NCBI RefSeq assembly: GCF_025165795.1
Contig: NZ_JAJAGO010000012.1
Location: 124,001-188,000 of the forward strand
Direction of reading: 5' to 3'
Length of the DNA: 64,000 nt
From: Streptomyces gossypii
GTDB taxonomy: Bacteria > Actinomycetota > Actinomycetes > Streptomycetales > Streptomycetaceae
Shown piece after piece: positions 51,692 through 60,711 of the stretch (positions within the stretch are counted from its first letter, which is position 1; every line of letters starts with the position of its first letter). The notes beneath the pieces are model-generated. The model was given only the letters and a program-made list of their open reading frames with translations. It was not told the DNA's origin and did not search any database. A program made the translations under genes and the position numbers.

Positions 51692-53218
51692 TCATCCGCT
51701 CTGCTTCTCCACCTCCGCTCGCGCGGGAGCGGCCCCCGCAGCTGCGTCCTCCGGACCCGCCGCCCCGGAGCTCATCGACTGAGTACCGCGCGGCATCAGG
51801 AACGTGACCACCGCCAGAGCGGCGAGGCCGAGGGCTGCGGCCGACAGGAACGCGTCGTGGTTGGCCGCTTCGTGGGCCTTCGTGATCAGCTCGGGGTCGC
51901 CGCCCGCCGCGGCCATCTCGGAGCTCAGGCCGTTGTAGGCGATTGTCGCGATGACCGCGAGGCCGAGTGCGCCACCGGCCTCCTGGCTGGTGTTGATCAG
52001 ACCGGCCCCGACACCCGCCTCCTTGCTGGAGACACCGACGAACGCCGCGATCTGCAGCGACACGAACACCATTCCGCAGCCCAGGCCGAGCAGCATGAAC
52101 GGGACGAGCAGATCGGCCGCGTAGCTGCCGCCGGCCGGAGCCCGCCACAGCAGCAGGAGCCCGGTGACCGTGAGCGCAAGCCCGACCATGACCACCGGGC
52201 GCGGCGCGATCTTGGTGACCATGCCGGACGCGATACCCGCGCCCGCCGCCACGCAGAAGGCGAGCGGCACATAGGCGAAGCCCGCCTTCAGCGGCGAGTA
52301 CTGGTAGACGTCCTGCATGAAGAGGCTGGCGAAGAAGAAGAGCGCGCCGAAGGTACCGAAGACCATGACGGCGGAGAGGTTCGCGATCCGCATGGTCTTC
52401 AGCCGGAAGATGCGCAGCGGCATCATCGGCGACGTGACCCTCGACTCGGTCACCAGGAAGGCGGCCAGCAGCACCACCACACCGGCCAGGGAGCCGACGG
52501 TACGGAAGGAACTCCAGCCCACGTGCGTGGCTTCGCCGATCGTGAAGATCAGGAGCAGCAGGGCCGAGGTGAGCGTCGCGGCTCCGAGGGTGTCGAACTG
52601 ACCGCGCTGGTCGGCCTTGCTCTCGGGCAGCACACGTACGGCCAGCAGGGCGGCGCCCAGGCCGATCGGCACGTTGATCCAGAAGATCCACTCCCAGCCC
52701 GGCCCGTCGGCGAGCACACCGCCCAGGATGACGCCGGCGATCGACGCGATGCCGGACAGCGAGCCCCACACCCCGAGCGCCTTGTTGCGCTCAGGTCCCT
52801 CGGTGAAGGTGTTGGTGAGGATCGCCAGGGCGGCCGGAGTGATCATCGCCGCGCCGAAGCCCTGGACGGCACGGGAGGCGATCAGCATGGTGCCGCTCGA
52901 AGCGAGACCGGAGGCGAGGGAGGCCAGGGCGAAGAGGGTGAAGCCGATCTGCAGCAGCCGGCGGCGCCCGAACGTATCCGCCAGCCGCCCGCCGAGCAGC
53001 AGGAAACCGCCGAGCACCGTCGCGTAGGCCGTGACGATGTAGTTCAGGCTGACAGACGACATGCCAAGGCTGTCCTGGATGGACGGCAGGGCGAGGTTCA
53101 CGATCGACACGTCGGTGAAGACCATGAACTGGCCCATGCAGACGAAGGCCAGGATGGCCCCGGGGCCGAAGCCGGCTCCAGGTCCCGAGCGGCTCACGGT
53201 TGAGTCGGGGGCAGCCAT
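51692..53218 (-). CDS. MFS transporter, DHA2 (EmrB/QacA) drug exporter
   Basis: A 508-aa, 14-helix proton-driven exporter. It shows FMVFTDVSIVNLALPSIQ, motif A GGRLADTFGRRRLL, motif C-like ITPAALAIL then IASIAGVILGGVLADGPGWE. The C-terminus ends in an Ala/Gly-rich segment. ATG at 53218 follows GAGGAG; an upstream in-frame ATG at 53233 lacks it. Downstream on the same strand is the cysteine-less CMD gene. An ECF-type promoter box lies 154 bp upstream. Confidence 0.9.
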   Translation of the reverse strand: MAAPDSTVSRSGPGAGFGPGAILAFVCMGQFMVFTDVSIVNLALPSIQDSLGMSSVSLNYIVTAYATVLGGFLLLGGRLADTFGRRRLLQIGFTLFALASLASGLASSGTMLIASRAVQGFGAAMITPAALAILTNTFTEGPERNKALGVWGSLSGIASIAGVILGGVLADGPGWEWIFWINVPIGLGAALLAVRVLPESKADQRGQFDTLGAATLTSALLLLIFTIGEATHVGWSSFRTVGSLAGVVVLLAAFLVTESRVTSPMMPLRIFRLKTMRIANLSAVMVFGTFGALFFFASLFMQDVYQYSPLKAGFAYVPLAFCVAAGAGIASGMVTKIAPRPVVMVGLALTVTGLLLLWRAPAGGSYAADLLVPFMLLGLGCGMVFVSLQIAAFVGVSSKEAGVGAGLINTSQEAGGALGLAVIATIAYNGLSSEMAAAGGDPELITKAHEAANHDAFLSAAALGLAALAVVTFLMPRGTQSMSSGAAGPEDAAAGAAPARAEVEKQSG

Positions 53219-53371
53219 TGGGTAACTCCTCAACTGTGCTGGGTCGATTGACCGAGGGCGGTATCCGGCCAGGTCGGCACAGTGGGGGACCGCCGGGACA
53301 GGCGCTGGGCGCTGCCCGCAGAGCGTGTTCTCCCCCGTGCCTCACGGCCCGGATTCGTTCATTTCCGCACT

Positions 53372-53397
53372 GACGACTCAGGTCCAGAGAATGTGAC
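53372..53397 (-). promoter_or_regulatory. ECF-type promoter upstream of the MFS-CMD2 operon
   Basis: On the minus strand GTCACA (53392-53397), a 16-bp spacer and CGTC (53372-53375) read toward the MFS gene. The spacing is identical to the boxes before the CMD1 and sigma genes. Confidence 0.6.
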
Positions 53398-53475
53398 CGG
53401 TTCGCCGAAGAGATTTCCCCGACGGTCGCCCCGCACCGCGCTCGCAGATCCCCGGGCACGGCAAAACCCCCGCCG

Positions 53476-53640
53476 GTGTTCTTGAGGGATGACCGAGGCC
53501 CAGGCGGAGGCCGCCGTCTGACGCGGGAGCGGAAGGCATACTTCCCGCTCATGCAGCAGGGCTACGGCAACGGGGAGGCCAGTCGGATCGTCGGGATCAC
53601 CCGGCGGACCGGCAAGAGATGGCGCGACGGCTGGCACTCA
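53476..53640 (+). pseudogene. IS30-family transposase N-terminal fragment
   Basis: About 55 codons match the start of actinobacterial IS30 transposases: FLRDDRGPGGGRRLTRERKA YF, then GNGEASRIVGITRRTGKRWRDGW. After GW the similarity stops abruptly near 53637 and the frame runs into unrelated sequence. The HTH region is kept, but the catalytic DDE domain is absent, so it is not functional. It marks an old insertion next to two other gene fragments. Confidence 0.75.
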
Positions 53641-53840
53641 GGGCAGACGAAGAGGTACACGCCACCGAGGTCGCCCATGTCCAGCTCGCGTACTCCACCG
53701 CCCGCGTCGGCGCCACTGCGCAGGGCCGTCTCCAGCGCGAGACCGGAAAGCTCCACTATCAGCGATTCCACGTCGAATGGCGGTGTGGGGATGCGGCGGG
53801 GCACCCATGCCTTCCAGGTGCGGAACGAACAAGCGGGCCG
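53637..53840 (-). pseudogene. Gene fragment, DUF1963-like C-terminus (tentative)
   Basis: On the minus strand a frame reads PFDVESLIVELSGLALETAL and then ELDMGDLGGVYLFVCPEC. The last part is like the LGDxGxLYLF ending of DUF1963/YwqG-type proteins with a terminal zinc-binding CPEC. It is cut at the junction with the IS30 fragment and has no plausible start. Assignment is tentative. Confidence 0.35.
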
Positions 53841-53853
53841 TGGGCAGGCAGCT

Positions 53854-54243
53854 CTAGCGGAGCTGCTCGCGCGGAGGCTCCGGCAGTAGCGTGTTCTGCA
53901 GACGGTTGATGGTCGCGCGCGAGGGTCCGCCATCTGATTCGACCCATAGGTGCATCAGCTCGGACGGCTCGGTCATGATGCGGTCAAGGGCTTGGAGGGT
54001 CGGGGCACGCAGGTGGGTGAGGTCAGGGATGGGTTCTTCCGGCCCATGGTGAGGATCGGCAGGCTGACCGCCCCGGCACTGTGCGGCGACAAGGGCGGCT
54101 GCGGCAACGGCTTCTTCGGACTCGGGCGCTTCGAGGTAGCCCGCGGTGCCGATCACACGCGTGAGAGTGTCGTGGATAATCCCCTCGCGTTCGTCTGCGG
54201 CTGCCTCATCGAGTCCGGAAACGCCAAGATCCCGCCCGATCAG
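53854..54243 (-). pseudogene. DUF4259 gene remnant, 5' truncated
   Basis: The minus-strand frame LDEAAADEREGIIHDTLTRV continues with YLEAPESEEAVAAAALVAAQ C and DRIMTEPSELMHLWVESDGG, the conserved body of DUF4259 proteins. The usual MGTWxxGxFDNDxAADF start is missing. The upstream sequence runs into the tRNA-Ala region without a start codon. Its C-terminus appears complete (stop at 53854). Confidence 0.65.
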
Positions 54244-54301
54244 CCAGATCGGACGGGATCTCGTGAACTCTTCCTGAGCGAACTCAGCAACAGTCGCGCG
54301 G

Positions 54302-54374
54302 TGGACCTGAGGGGATTCGAACCCCTGACCCCCTCGTTGCGAACGAGGTGCGCTACCAGCTGCGCCACAGGCCC
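54302..54374 (-). tRNA. tRNA-Ala (anticodon CGC)
   Basis: A 73-nt cloverleaf. The acceptor stem GGGCCTG pairs with CAGGTCC (one G-U) and the discriminator is A. The anticodon stem CCTCG/CGAGG encloses loop TTCGCAA, giving anticodon CGC for GCG codons. The T-arm GGGGTTCGAATCCCC is canonical. CCA is not encoded. Gene fragments and an IS30 remnant lie on its 3' side, as often seen at integration hotspots. Confidence 0.95.
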
Positions 54375-54457
54375 CTGCGACGGACAAAACTCTAGCATCC
54401 CGGCTGGGTGGGGTGGAAATCCGTTCCGCGCTGGTCAGGCGGCAATCGGGCGGAGCG

Positions 54458-55753
54458 TCACTCGTTGGCGGCGCGGGGGCGGTCCTCATCGGCATATTGG
54501 TCGAAAAGCGGGGTGCGTCCGCGCTCGCCGGCCGGGGGGTGGGGGCGGTGGGTGGGCTCCGGGGTCTGCCCGTCCGCCGCGCCCGCTGTGCTGGAGCGGG
54601 CGGAGCTCCAGGTGTCCGGGGCGTCCAGGTCGATTCCGCGCGCGGTACGCGGGGCCACCGGGGCGCTGACGTACGTCGGCAGCGGTACCGGCACCGGGTC
54701 CCAGCCCTCGGCCTCGGGCTGTTCGCGCAGCCGGCCGCGCTCCTGGTCGACCCACTCCGCGTGGTCCGTCTGCTCGACGAGTGCGCGGCGGTCGGCGGAC
54801 GGCACGGCAACCGGCCTCGGCGAAGGTGCGGGAGGCGGCGCCGGGGCTGCGGCTGGGCCCGTAGCCCGCGCAGGGGCGTGGTCAGGGCCGGGGCCGGGTG
54901 CGGGGTCCGGCGCGGGGACGAAGGCGGGAGCGGCGGCGGCCGGGCGTGCGGCGGGCTCCGGGTCCGGCGCCCGTTCCCGTACGGCGGCCGGGCCGCGCGG
55001 ACCGCGCTCACGCAGCCGCCGCGCCGCCTCCTCCGCACGGCGCCGGTCCATGGTGAAGGTGAAGCGGCGGCGCTCCTGTGCGCGCAGATGCACGATGTAC
55101 GCGCTCAGCAGGGCGGCCGGTGCGCCCGGAGCCCAGAGGAAGGCGAGCCCGCCGACGGCGGCGACGATCGTGCCGAGGGTGAAGGCGAGGAAGAGCAGCA
55201 TCGTGGTGCGGCGGCGGCGTGCCAGCACCCGGGCACGCTTGTTGCGCTCGGCGCTGGCCCGCTGCGCGTTCGCACGGTCTTCCCGGTCGGTACCCGCCCG
55301 GTTGTCCAGGTGGGAGTCGCCTGCGTCGCGCCCTGCGTCCGGCCCTGCGTCGGGCTCGGCATGCGCCTCGCCACGCGGCTCGGTGTGCGCCTCGACGGGG
55401 CGCCGGATCATCGTCCGGGGCTCGGCGAAGGCCCGGACGTCGACCGCTTCTTCGGCCGACCCTTCCGGGTCTCTCGTGCTCGCGACGTCATCGCCGGTGT
55501 GGGCGGCGGGCCCTCCCGCCGCGGCGGCTCCGTCGAAGGTGCCGGACTCCGGGTCCTGCGACTCGCGCCGCTCGGCGTCCCTCGCGTAACGGCGCTCCAT
55601 CGCCGCCTTGCCGGAGAGGAGCCGGATCGCGGTGCTGAAGCGCTCCGTCGGGCGGGCCTCGTTCAGCTCGTCCTGTCTGCGGAGCCACATCGGCACCAAG
55701 TAGGCGGCCCAGGCCCCGACGATGACTGCGTAGATGAGGCCACTGCTGCTCAC
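54458..55753 (-). CDS. sepX: SepX/GlpR-like membrane protein
   Basis: A 431-aa actinobacteria-specific membrane protein. An N-terminal helix (SSSGLIYAVIVGAWAAYLVP) is followed by MWLRRQDELNEARPTERFST AIRLLSG, a conserved cytoplasmic segment, a charged region, two further helices (about 175-225) and a long Pro/Ala-rich disordered tail. In Streptomyces SepX stabilises FtsZ-driven division; in Corynebacterium the equivalent GlpR is the receptor of Glp, a MoeA homologue. Here moeA is 2 kb upstream in the same orientation. GTG at 55753 is the start. Confidence 0.8.
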   Translation of the reverse strand: MSSSGLIYAVIVGAWAAYLVPMWLRRQDELNEARPTERFSTAIRLLSGKAAMERRYARDAERRESQDPESGTFDGAAAAGGPAAHTGDDVASTRDPEGSAEEAVDVRAFAEPRTMIRRPVEAHTEPRGEAHAEPDAGPDAGRDAGDSHLDNRAGTDREDRANAQRASAERNKRARVLARRRRTTMLLFLAFTLGTIVAAVGGLAFLWAPGAPAALLSAYIVHLRAQERRRFTFTMDRRRAEEAARRLRERGPRGPAAVRERAPDPEPAARPAAAAPAFVPAPDPAPGPGPDHAPARATGPAAAPAPPPAPSPRPVAVPSADRRALVEQTDHAEWVDQERGRLREQPEAEGWDPVPVPLPTYVSAPVAPRTARGIDLDAPDTWSSARSSTAGAADGQTPEPTHRPHPPAGERGRTPLFDQYADEDRPRAANE

Positions 55754-55924
55754 CCTCACACGGTAGAGGGGTTTGCGGCACAGCATCGACTGAATAGCGC
55801 GGCGTGTCGCACGATCTTGCTGATAGGTCGAGCTTTTTTTGTGATTGCGGTGGACTGTGGCGCTATTTGTGACCAATTGATGTGCGTCAGGCGGCAGTTC
55901 AGTGTGCGATATCGAACACTTATT
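55754..55924. other. AT-rich gap between rimJ and sepX
   Basis: 171 bp, strikingly AT-rich for this genome (runs of A7, TATTTTATTT). It probably contains the sepX promoter and possibly a weak terminator for the preceding operon. No gene is seen. Confidence 0.45.
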
Positions 55925-56548
55925 TTATTTCTGCTCTGCGGGCGGACGGGCCTGGTGCCAGCGGGTCAGCAGTCCTTCCGGCACCTCCTCGGCGGTCAGC
56001 GCGAACACCAGATGATCCCGCCAGGCGCCGTCGATGTGCAGATAGCGCGGACGGACACCCTCTTCGCGGAATCCGAGTTTTTCCACCACCCGCCGACTGG
56101 GCCCGTTCTCGGGGCGGATGCAGATCTCGATGCGGTGCAGTCCGACCGCACGGAAGCAGTGGTCCGAGGCGAGTGCGACGGCCGTCGGCATCACCCCGCG
56201 CCCCGCGACGGCCTGGTCGATCCAGTAGCCGACATGCCCCGAGCACATCGACCCCCAGGTGATCCCGGCGACCGTCAGCTGCCCGACCAACTGCCCCTCG
56301 TACTCGACGACGAACGGCAGCATCCGGCCCCCGTGGGCCTCGGCCCGCAGGTGCCGCACCATCTGCCGGTACGTCGGGCGGCGTGCCGGGTACTGGCCGG
56401 GGAGCGTGGGCGGGATGGTGGCCTCCCAGGGACGCAGCCACTCCCGGTTGCGCTGGTTCACCTCGCGCCAGGCCCGCTGATCGCGCAGCCTTATGGGGCG
56501 GAGGGCGATGGCGCCGTCCGCCAGCACTACCGGCCAGGGCGCAGTCAG
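55925..56548 (-). CDS. rimJ: RimJ-like ribosomal-protein N-acetyltransferase (GNAT)
   Basis: A 207-aa GNAT that in E. coli acetylates ribosomal protein S5 (function in Streptomyces inferred). It shows ALRPIRLRDQRAWREVNQRN REWL, the acetyl-CoA loop GYWIDQAVAGRGVMPTAVAL and HRIEICIRPENGPSRRVVEK LGF. GTG at 56527 is possible, but the conserved N-terminus LTAPWPVVLADG begins at a CTG at 56548. That CTG overlaps the moaB stop by 4 bp (CTGA) and has AGAGGGGA upstream, so the CTG start is proposed. Confidence 0.85.
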   Translation of the reverse strand: MTAPWPVVLADGAIALRPIRLRDQRAWREVNQRNREWLRPWEATIPPTLPGQYPARRPTYRQMVRHLRAEAHGGRMLPFVVEYEGQLVGQLTVAGITWGSMCSGHVGYWIDQAVAGRGVMPTAVALASDHCFRAVGLHRIEICIRPENGPSRRVVEKLGFREEGVRPRYLHIDGAWRDHLVFALTAEEVPEGLLTRWHQARPPAEQK

Positions 56549-57105
56549 TTGGTGTCGTCCCCTCTCTGATGATCGCCACCGCGGATCTGGTCGACGGCGT
56601 GGGTGAGCAGCCGCTCCAGGACGGCGAGGCCGTCGCGCACGCCGCCGGAGGAACCAGGCAGGTTCACCATCAGTGTGCGTCCGGCGACCCCCGCCGTGCC
56701 ACGGGAGAGGGCGGCGGTGGGGACCTTGGCCAGACCCTCGGCCCGGATGGCCTCGGGAATGCCGGGAATCTCGTAGTCGAGGACGCGGCGCGTCATCTCG
56801 GGGGTACGGTCCGTGGGCGAGATGCCGGTGCCGCCGGTGGTGAGCACGACGTCGTAGCCCTCCTCGGCCGCGGCCCGCAGGGCCTCGGCGACCGGCTCGC
56901 CGTCGGGCACCACGCGGGGGCCGTCGGTGCTGAAGCCCATCCGGGTCAGGCCCGCGACGAGCAGCGGGCCGCCGGTGTCGGCGTACACGCCGGCGGCGGC
57001 GCGGTTCGAGGCGGTGACGGCGAGCGCACGGTACGCACGGCGCCCGGACCGGGGCGCGGAGTGGGAATCGGGCCGGGGATCGGGCTGGGGCGCGGAGCGG
57101 GTCAC
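56545..57105 (-). CDS. moaB: Molybdenum cofactor biosynthesis protein MoaB/MogA
   Basis: A 186-aa molybdopterin adenylyltransferase-type protein. The MoCF-binding core is VVLTTGGTGISPTDRTPEMT, then PGIPEAIRAEG and a late LMVNLPGSSGGVRDGL. GTG at 57105 overlaps the moaC stop (GTGA), and its own stop overlaps the proposed rimJ CTG, so all three are probably coupled. The N-terminal ~20 residues are a Pro/Ser/Arg tail. Confidence 0.93.
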   Translation of the reverse strand: MTRSAPQPDPRPDSHSAPRSGRRAYRALAVTASNRAAAGVYADTGGPLLVAGLTRMGFSTDGPRVVPDGEPVAEALRAAAEEGYDVVLTTGGTGISPTDRTPEMTRRVLDYEIPGIPEAIRAEGLAKVPTAALSRGTAGVAGRTLMVNLPGSSGGVRDGLAVLERLLTHAVDQIRGGDHQRGDDTN

Positions 57106-57608
57106 TGTGCGCTCCCGCCGCCGGCCGGGCGTGACCAGTCGCCGGACTTGCCGCCGGTCTTCTCCTCGACGCGCACGTCCGAGATCACCGCCGCCTTGTC
57201 GACTGCCTTCACCATGTCGACGAGGGTGAGGGCGGCGACCGAGACGGCGGTGAGGGCCTCCATCTCGACACCCGTGCGGTCCGTGGTGCGCACCGTCGCG
57301 GTGATCTCCACCGCGTCGTCGGCGACGGCCAGGTCGAGTGTGACCCCGGAGAGCGCCAGCGGATGGCACAGCGGAATCAGCTCGGAAGTCCGCTTGGCGC
57401 CCATGATGCCCGCGACGCGGGCGGTGGCCAGGGCGTCGCCCTTGGGCACGCCCTCGCCGCGCAGCAGACCGACGACGCGGGCAGAGACGAGCACGCGTCC
57501 GCTGGCGCGCGCCACGCGGGGTGTGACGGGCTTGGCCGCGACATCGACCATACGTGCGGCGCCCGCCTCGTCGACGTGGGTGAGGTGGTGCTGCTCCGCG
57601 CTGCTCAT
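57102..57608 (-). CDS. moaC: Cyclic pyranopterin monophosphate synthase MoaC
   Basis: Converts 3',8-cyclo-GTP to cPMP, the first molybdopterin intermediate, with MoaA. It has the N-terminal LTHVDEAGAARMVDV, LIPLCHPLALSGV with the metal-site His, and GVEMEALTAVSVAALTLVDM VKAV. It is 168 aa, normal length. Overlaps moaB. moaA is not in the window. Confidence 0.95.
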   Translation of the reverse strand: MSSAEQHHLTHVDEAGAARMVDVAAKPVTPRVARASGRVLVSARVVGLLRGEGVPKGDALATARVAGIMGAKRTSELIPLCHPLALSGVTLDLAVADDAVEITATVRTTDRTGVEMEALTAVSVAALTLVDMVKAVDKAAVISDVRVEEKTGGKSGDWSRPAGGGSAQ

Positions 57609-57702
57609 CGCTCTCCTGGTCCGGTCTCCGTGCGGAGATACGGAGCTATACGCTACCCGGCCTCGGCGGCGGCCGGGCGCGCTCCCGCTTCGGGGACCAC
57701 GC

Positions 57703-59013
57703 TCAGTCGAGCAGCAGCACCTCGACCTCGTCGCCCGCCGCCAGTTCCTCCGTCTCCTCCGGCACCACGATCAGCGCGTCGGCCTGCGCGAGCGCGGCGA
57801 CCAGATGGGAACCGGCACCGCCGACGGACCGGACGGATCCGTGCTTCTCCCCCGGCTCCGGCGGCTCGTACGCGCCGCGCAGGAACTGTCGCTTCCCGGC
57901 GGGCGAGCTGCCCACGCCCTCTCCCGTCAACAGCGCGGGCACCGGCGTGCGGTGCACGGGCTCGCGCCCCATCAGGGCGCGGATGGCCGGGCGGACGAAC
58001 AGCTCGAAAGACACGTAGCTGCTGACCGGGTTGCCCGGCAGGGCGAGCAGCGGGGTGCGCTCGGAGCCGACCAGCCCGAAACCCTGCGGCTTCCCCGGCT
58101 GCATCGCGAGCCGCCGGAAGTCGACGCTGCCGTCAGCGCCGTCGACGCCGCTGAGCGCCTCCTTCACCACGTCGTACGCCCCCACGCTCACACCGCCGCT
58201 GGTGACGACGATGTCGGCGCGGATCAGCTGGTCCTCGACGGTGGCCCGCAGCGTGTCCGGGTCGTCCGCGACGGCGCCGACGCGGTAGGCGATGGCTCCG
58301 GCGGCCCGGGCGGCGGCGGTCAGCACGAAGCTGTTCGAGTCGTGGATCTGGCCGTGCTCCAACGCGCCGCCCGGCTGGACGAGTTCACTGCCGGTGGAGA
58401 TGACGACCACACGCGGGCGGGGGCGCACCCGCACCGAGGCGTATCCCAGAGCGGCCAGCAGGCCGATCTGCGGCGGCCCCAGCAGCGTGCCGCCGGGGAG
58501 GGCGACCGATCCGGAGCGCACGTCGCTGCCTCGCTCCCGCACGTACTGGCCCGCCGTGACCGGTCTGTGGACGAGCACCTGTCCGGCCGCCGCGCCCGGG
58601 TCGGCGGCGCGCGGCGCCATGGACTCGGCGGGGCCACCACCCGCGCCGCCGTCCGTCCACTCCACCGGGACGACTGCCTCGGCGCCGGGCGGCAGCGGGG
58701 CGCCGGTCATGATGCGGGCGGCCTGGCCGGGGCCGACGGTCAGCTCCGCGTCGCGACCGCCGCCCGCCGCGACGTCACCGAGCACGGTGAGCGCGGCGGG
58801 GTACGCCTCGGTGGAGCCCTCGACATCGGCGACCCGGACCGCATAGCCGTCCATGGAGCTGTTGTCGAAGGGCGGGAGCGAGGTGGGCACCGTGATCTCG
58901 TCCACGAGCACACAGCCCTGCGCGTCGAGCAGTTGCAGCTCGATGGGCTCCAGCGGGCGGACGCTGCGGAGGATGTCCTGCAGGTGGTCGTCGACGGACC
59001 AGGTCTCGCTCAA
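57703..59013 (-). CDS. moeA: Molybdopterin molybdotransferase MoeA / gephyrin-like Glp
   Basis: A 436-aa MoeA-fold protein: PPFDNSSMDGYAVR, MTGAPLPPGAEAVVPVE, VVTSGGVSVGAYDVVK, GLPGNPVSSYV-type LLALPGNPVSSYVSFELFV, and a C-terminal barrel. MoeA inserts molybdenum into adenylated molybdopterin. The copy next to galU and rimJ in Actinobacteria is the one described as Glp, which binds SepF and GlpR in division, so either role is possible. TTG at 59013 is the start, with AAGGAG overlapping the galU end. Confidence 0.92.
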   Translation of the reverse strand: MSETWSVDDHLQDILRSVRPLEPIELQLLDAQGCVLVDEITVPTSLPPFDNSSMDGYAVRVADVEGSTEAYPAALTVLGDVAAGGGRDAELTVGPGQAARIMTGAPLPPGAEAVVPVEWTDGGAGGGPAESMAPRAADPGAAAGQVLVHRPVTAGQYVRERGSDVRSGSVALPGGTLLGPPQIGLLAALGYASVRVRPRPRVVVISTGSELVQPGGALEHGQIHDSNSFVLTAAARAAGAIAYRVGAVADDPDTLRATVEDQLIRADIVVTSGGVSVGAYDVVKEALSGVDGADGSVDFRRLAMQPGKPQGFGLVGSERTPLLALPGNPVSSYVSFELFVRPAIRALMGREPVHRTPVPALLTGEGVGSSPAGKRQFLRGAYEPPEPGEKHGSVRSVGGAGSHLVAALAQADALIVVPEETEELAAGDEVEVLLLD

Positions 59014-59017
59014 AGCC

Positions 59018-59920
<903 letters not shown>

Positions 59921-59980
59921 GTCCAGCACCATAACGGGTGTGTACGGGTGTGTATGTGTGAAAGATGAGGTTCTGAGACG

Positions 59981-60586
59981 GTGAATGATGTTCACGCTAG
60001 AAAACGGGAGTTGCGCCAAAGCATCCTGGTGACGAGGTCCCGGTTGACGGAGGATGACGCGTGGGCGACGTCGCCGGAACTGGCCCGCCACGCACTCGAA
60101 CTGCCCGAACTGGCCGGGGCGCGCACGGTGGCGGCGTATGTCTCGATCGGCCGCGAGCCGGCCACCCGCGCGCTGCTGGACGCACTGCGCTCGGAGGGCG
60201 TACGGGTGCTGCTGCCCGTACTGCGGCCGGACAACGACCTCGACTGGGCCCCGTACGAGGGCACGGACGCGCTGGTGCGCGCAGGGCGCGGGCTGCTGGA
60301 GCCGACGGGCACACGGCAGGGCCCCGACGCGGTGACCGGAGCGGACGCGGTGCTGCTGCCCGGCCTGGCGGTGGACGAGCGGGGCAGGCGGCTGGGGCGC
60401 GGCGGCGGCTCGTACGACCGGGTGCTGGCGCGGCTCTCGGCGGCGGGGGCGCGGCCCACCCTGGTGGTACTGCTCTACGACGGCGAGGTGCTGGAGGAGA
60501 TCCCCGTCGAACCCCACGACCTGCCGGTGGCGGCGGCCGTCACGCCTTCGGGCGTGCACCGCTTCACGCCCAGGCCGCCCCACTGA
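59981..60586 (+). CDS. 5-formyltetrahydrofolate cyclo-ligase
   Basis: ATP-dependent enzyme that recycles 5-formyl-THF to methenyl-THF. The C-terminal signature LPGLAVDERGRRLGRGGGSY DR is diagnostic, with ARKRELRQSILVTRSRLTED near the start and an AYVSIGREPAT segment. It is 201 aa, normal. GTG at 59981 is used. Divergent from galU over a stretch containing two ACGGGTGTGT direct repeats. Confidence 0.93.
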   Translation: MNDVHARKRELRQSILVTRSRLTEDDAWATSPELARHALELPELAGARTVAAYVSIGREPATRALLDALRSEGVRVLLPVLRPDNDLDWAPYEGTDALVRAGRGLLEPTGTRQGPDAVTGADAVLLPGLAVDERGRRLGRGGGSYDRVLARLSAAGARPTLVVLLYDGEVLEEIPVEPHDLPVAAAVTPSGVHRFTPRPPH

Positions 60587-60606
60587 TCCCTGCGGCCTCA
60601 CTGCTC

Positions 60607-60639
60607 CTGCGGCCGGTGCACTCGGTACTCCGGCCGCAG
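60607..60639. terminator. Hairpin between convergent genes
   Basis: A perfect 10-bp stem CTGCGGCCGG/CCGGCCGCAG (60607-60616 with 60630-60639) lies between the folate cyclo-ligase and penicillin acylase genes. Short direct repeats of GTCAGGGC follow up to 60720. Confidence 0.6.
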
Positions 60640-60711
60640 GCCACGACGTCAGGGCTGGGCGTCAGGGCTGGGCGCAGGCGCCCCGTCAGCGCGGGCCGTC
60701 AGGGCGGGCCG

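Noticed and set aside
53950..54669. Plus-strand frame crossing the tRNA-Ala gene
   Set aside because: It runs through a functional tRNA on the other strand and is antisense to the DUF4259 remnant.
59935..59965. ACGGGTGTGT direct repeats between galU and the folate cyclo-ligase gene
   Set aside because: Two copies only, no dyad symmetry; could be part of a promoter but nothing supports a specific role.
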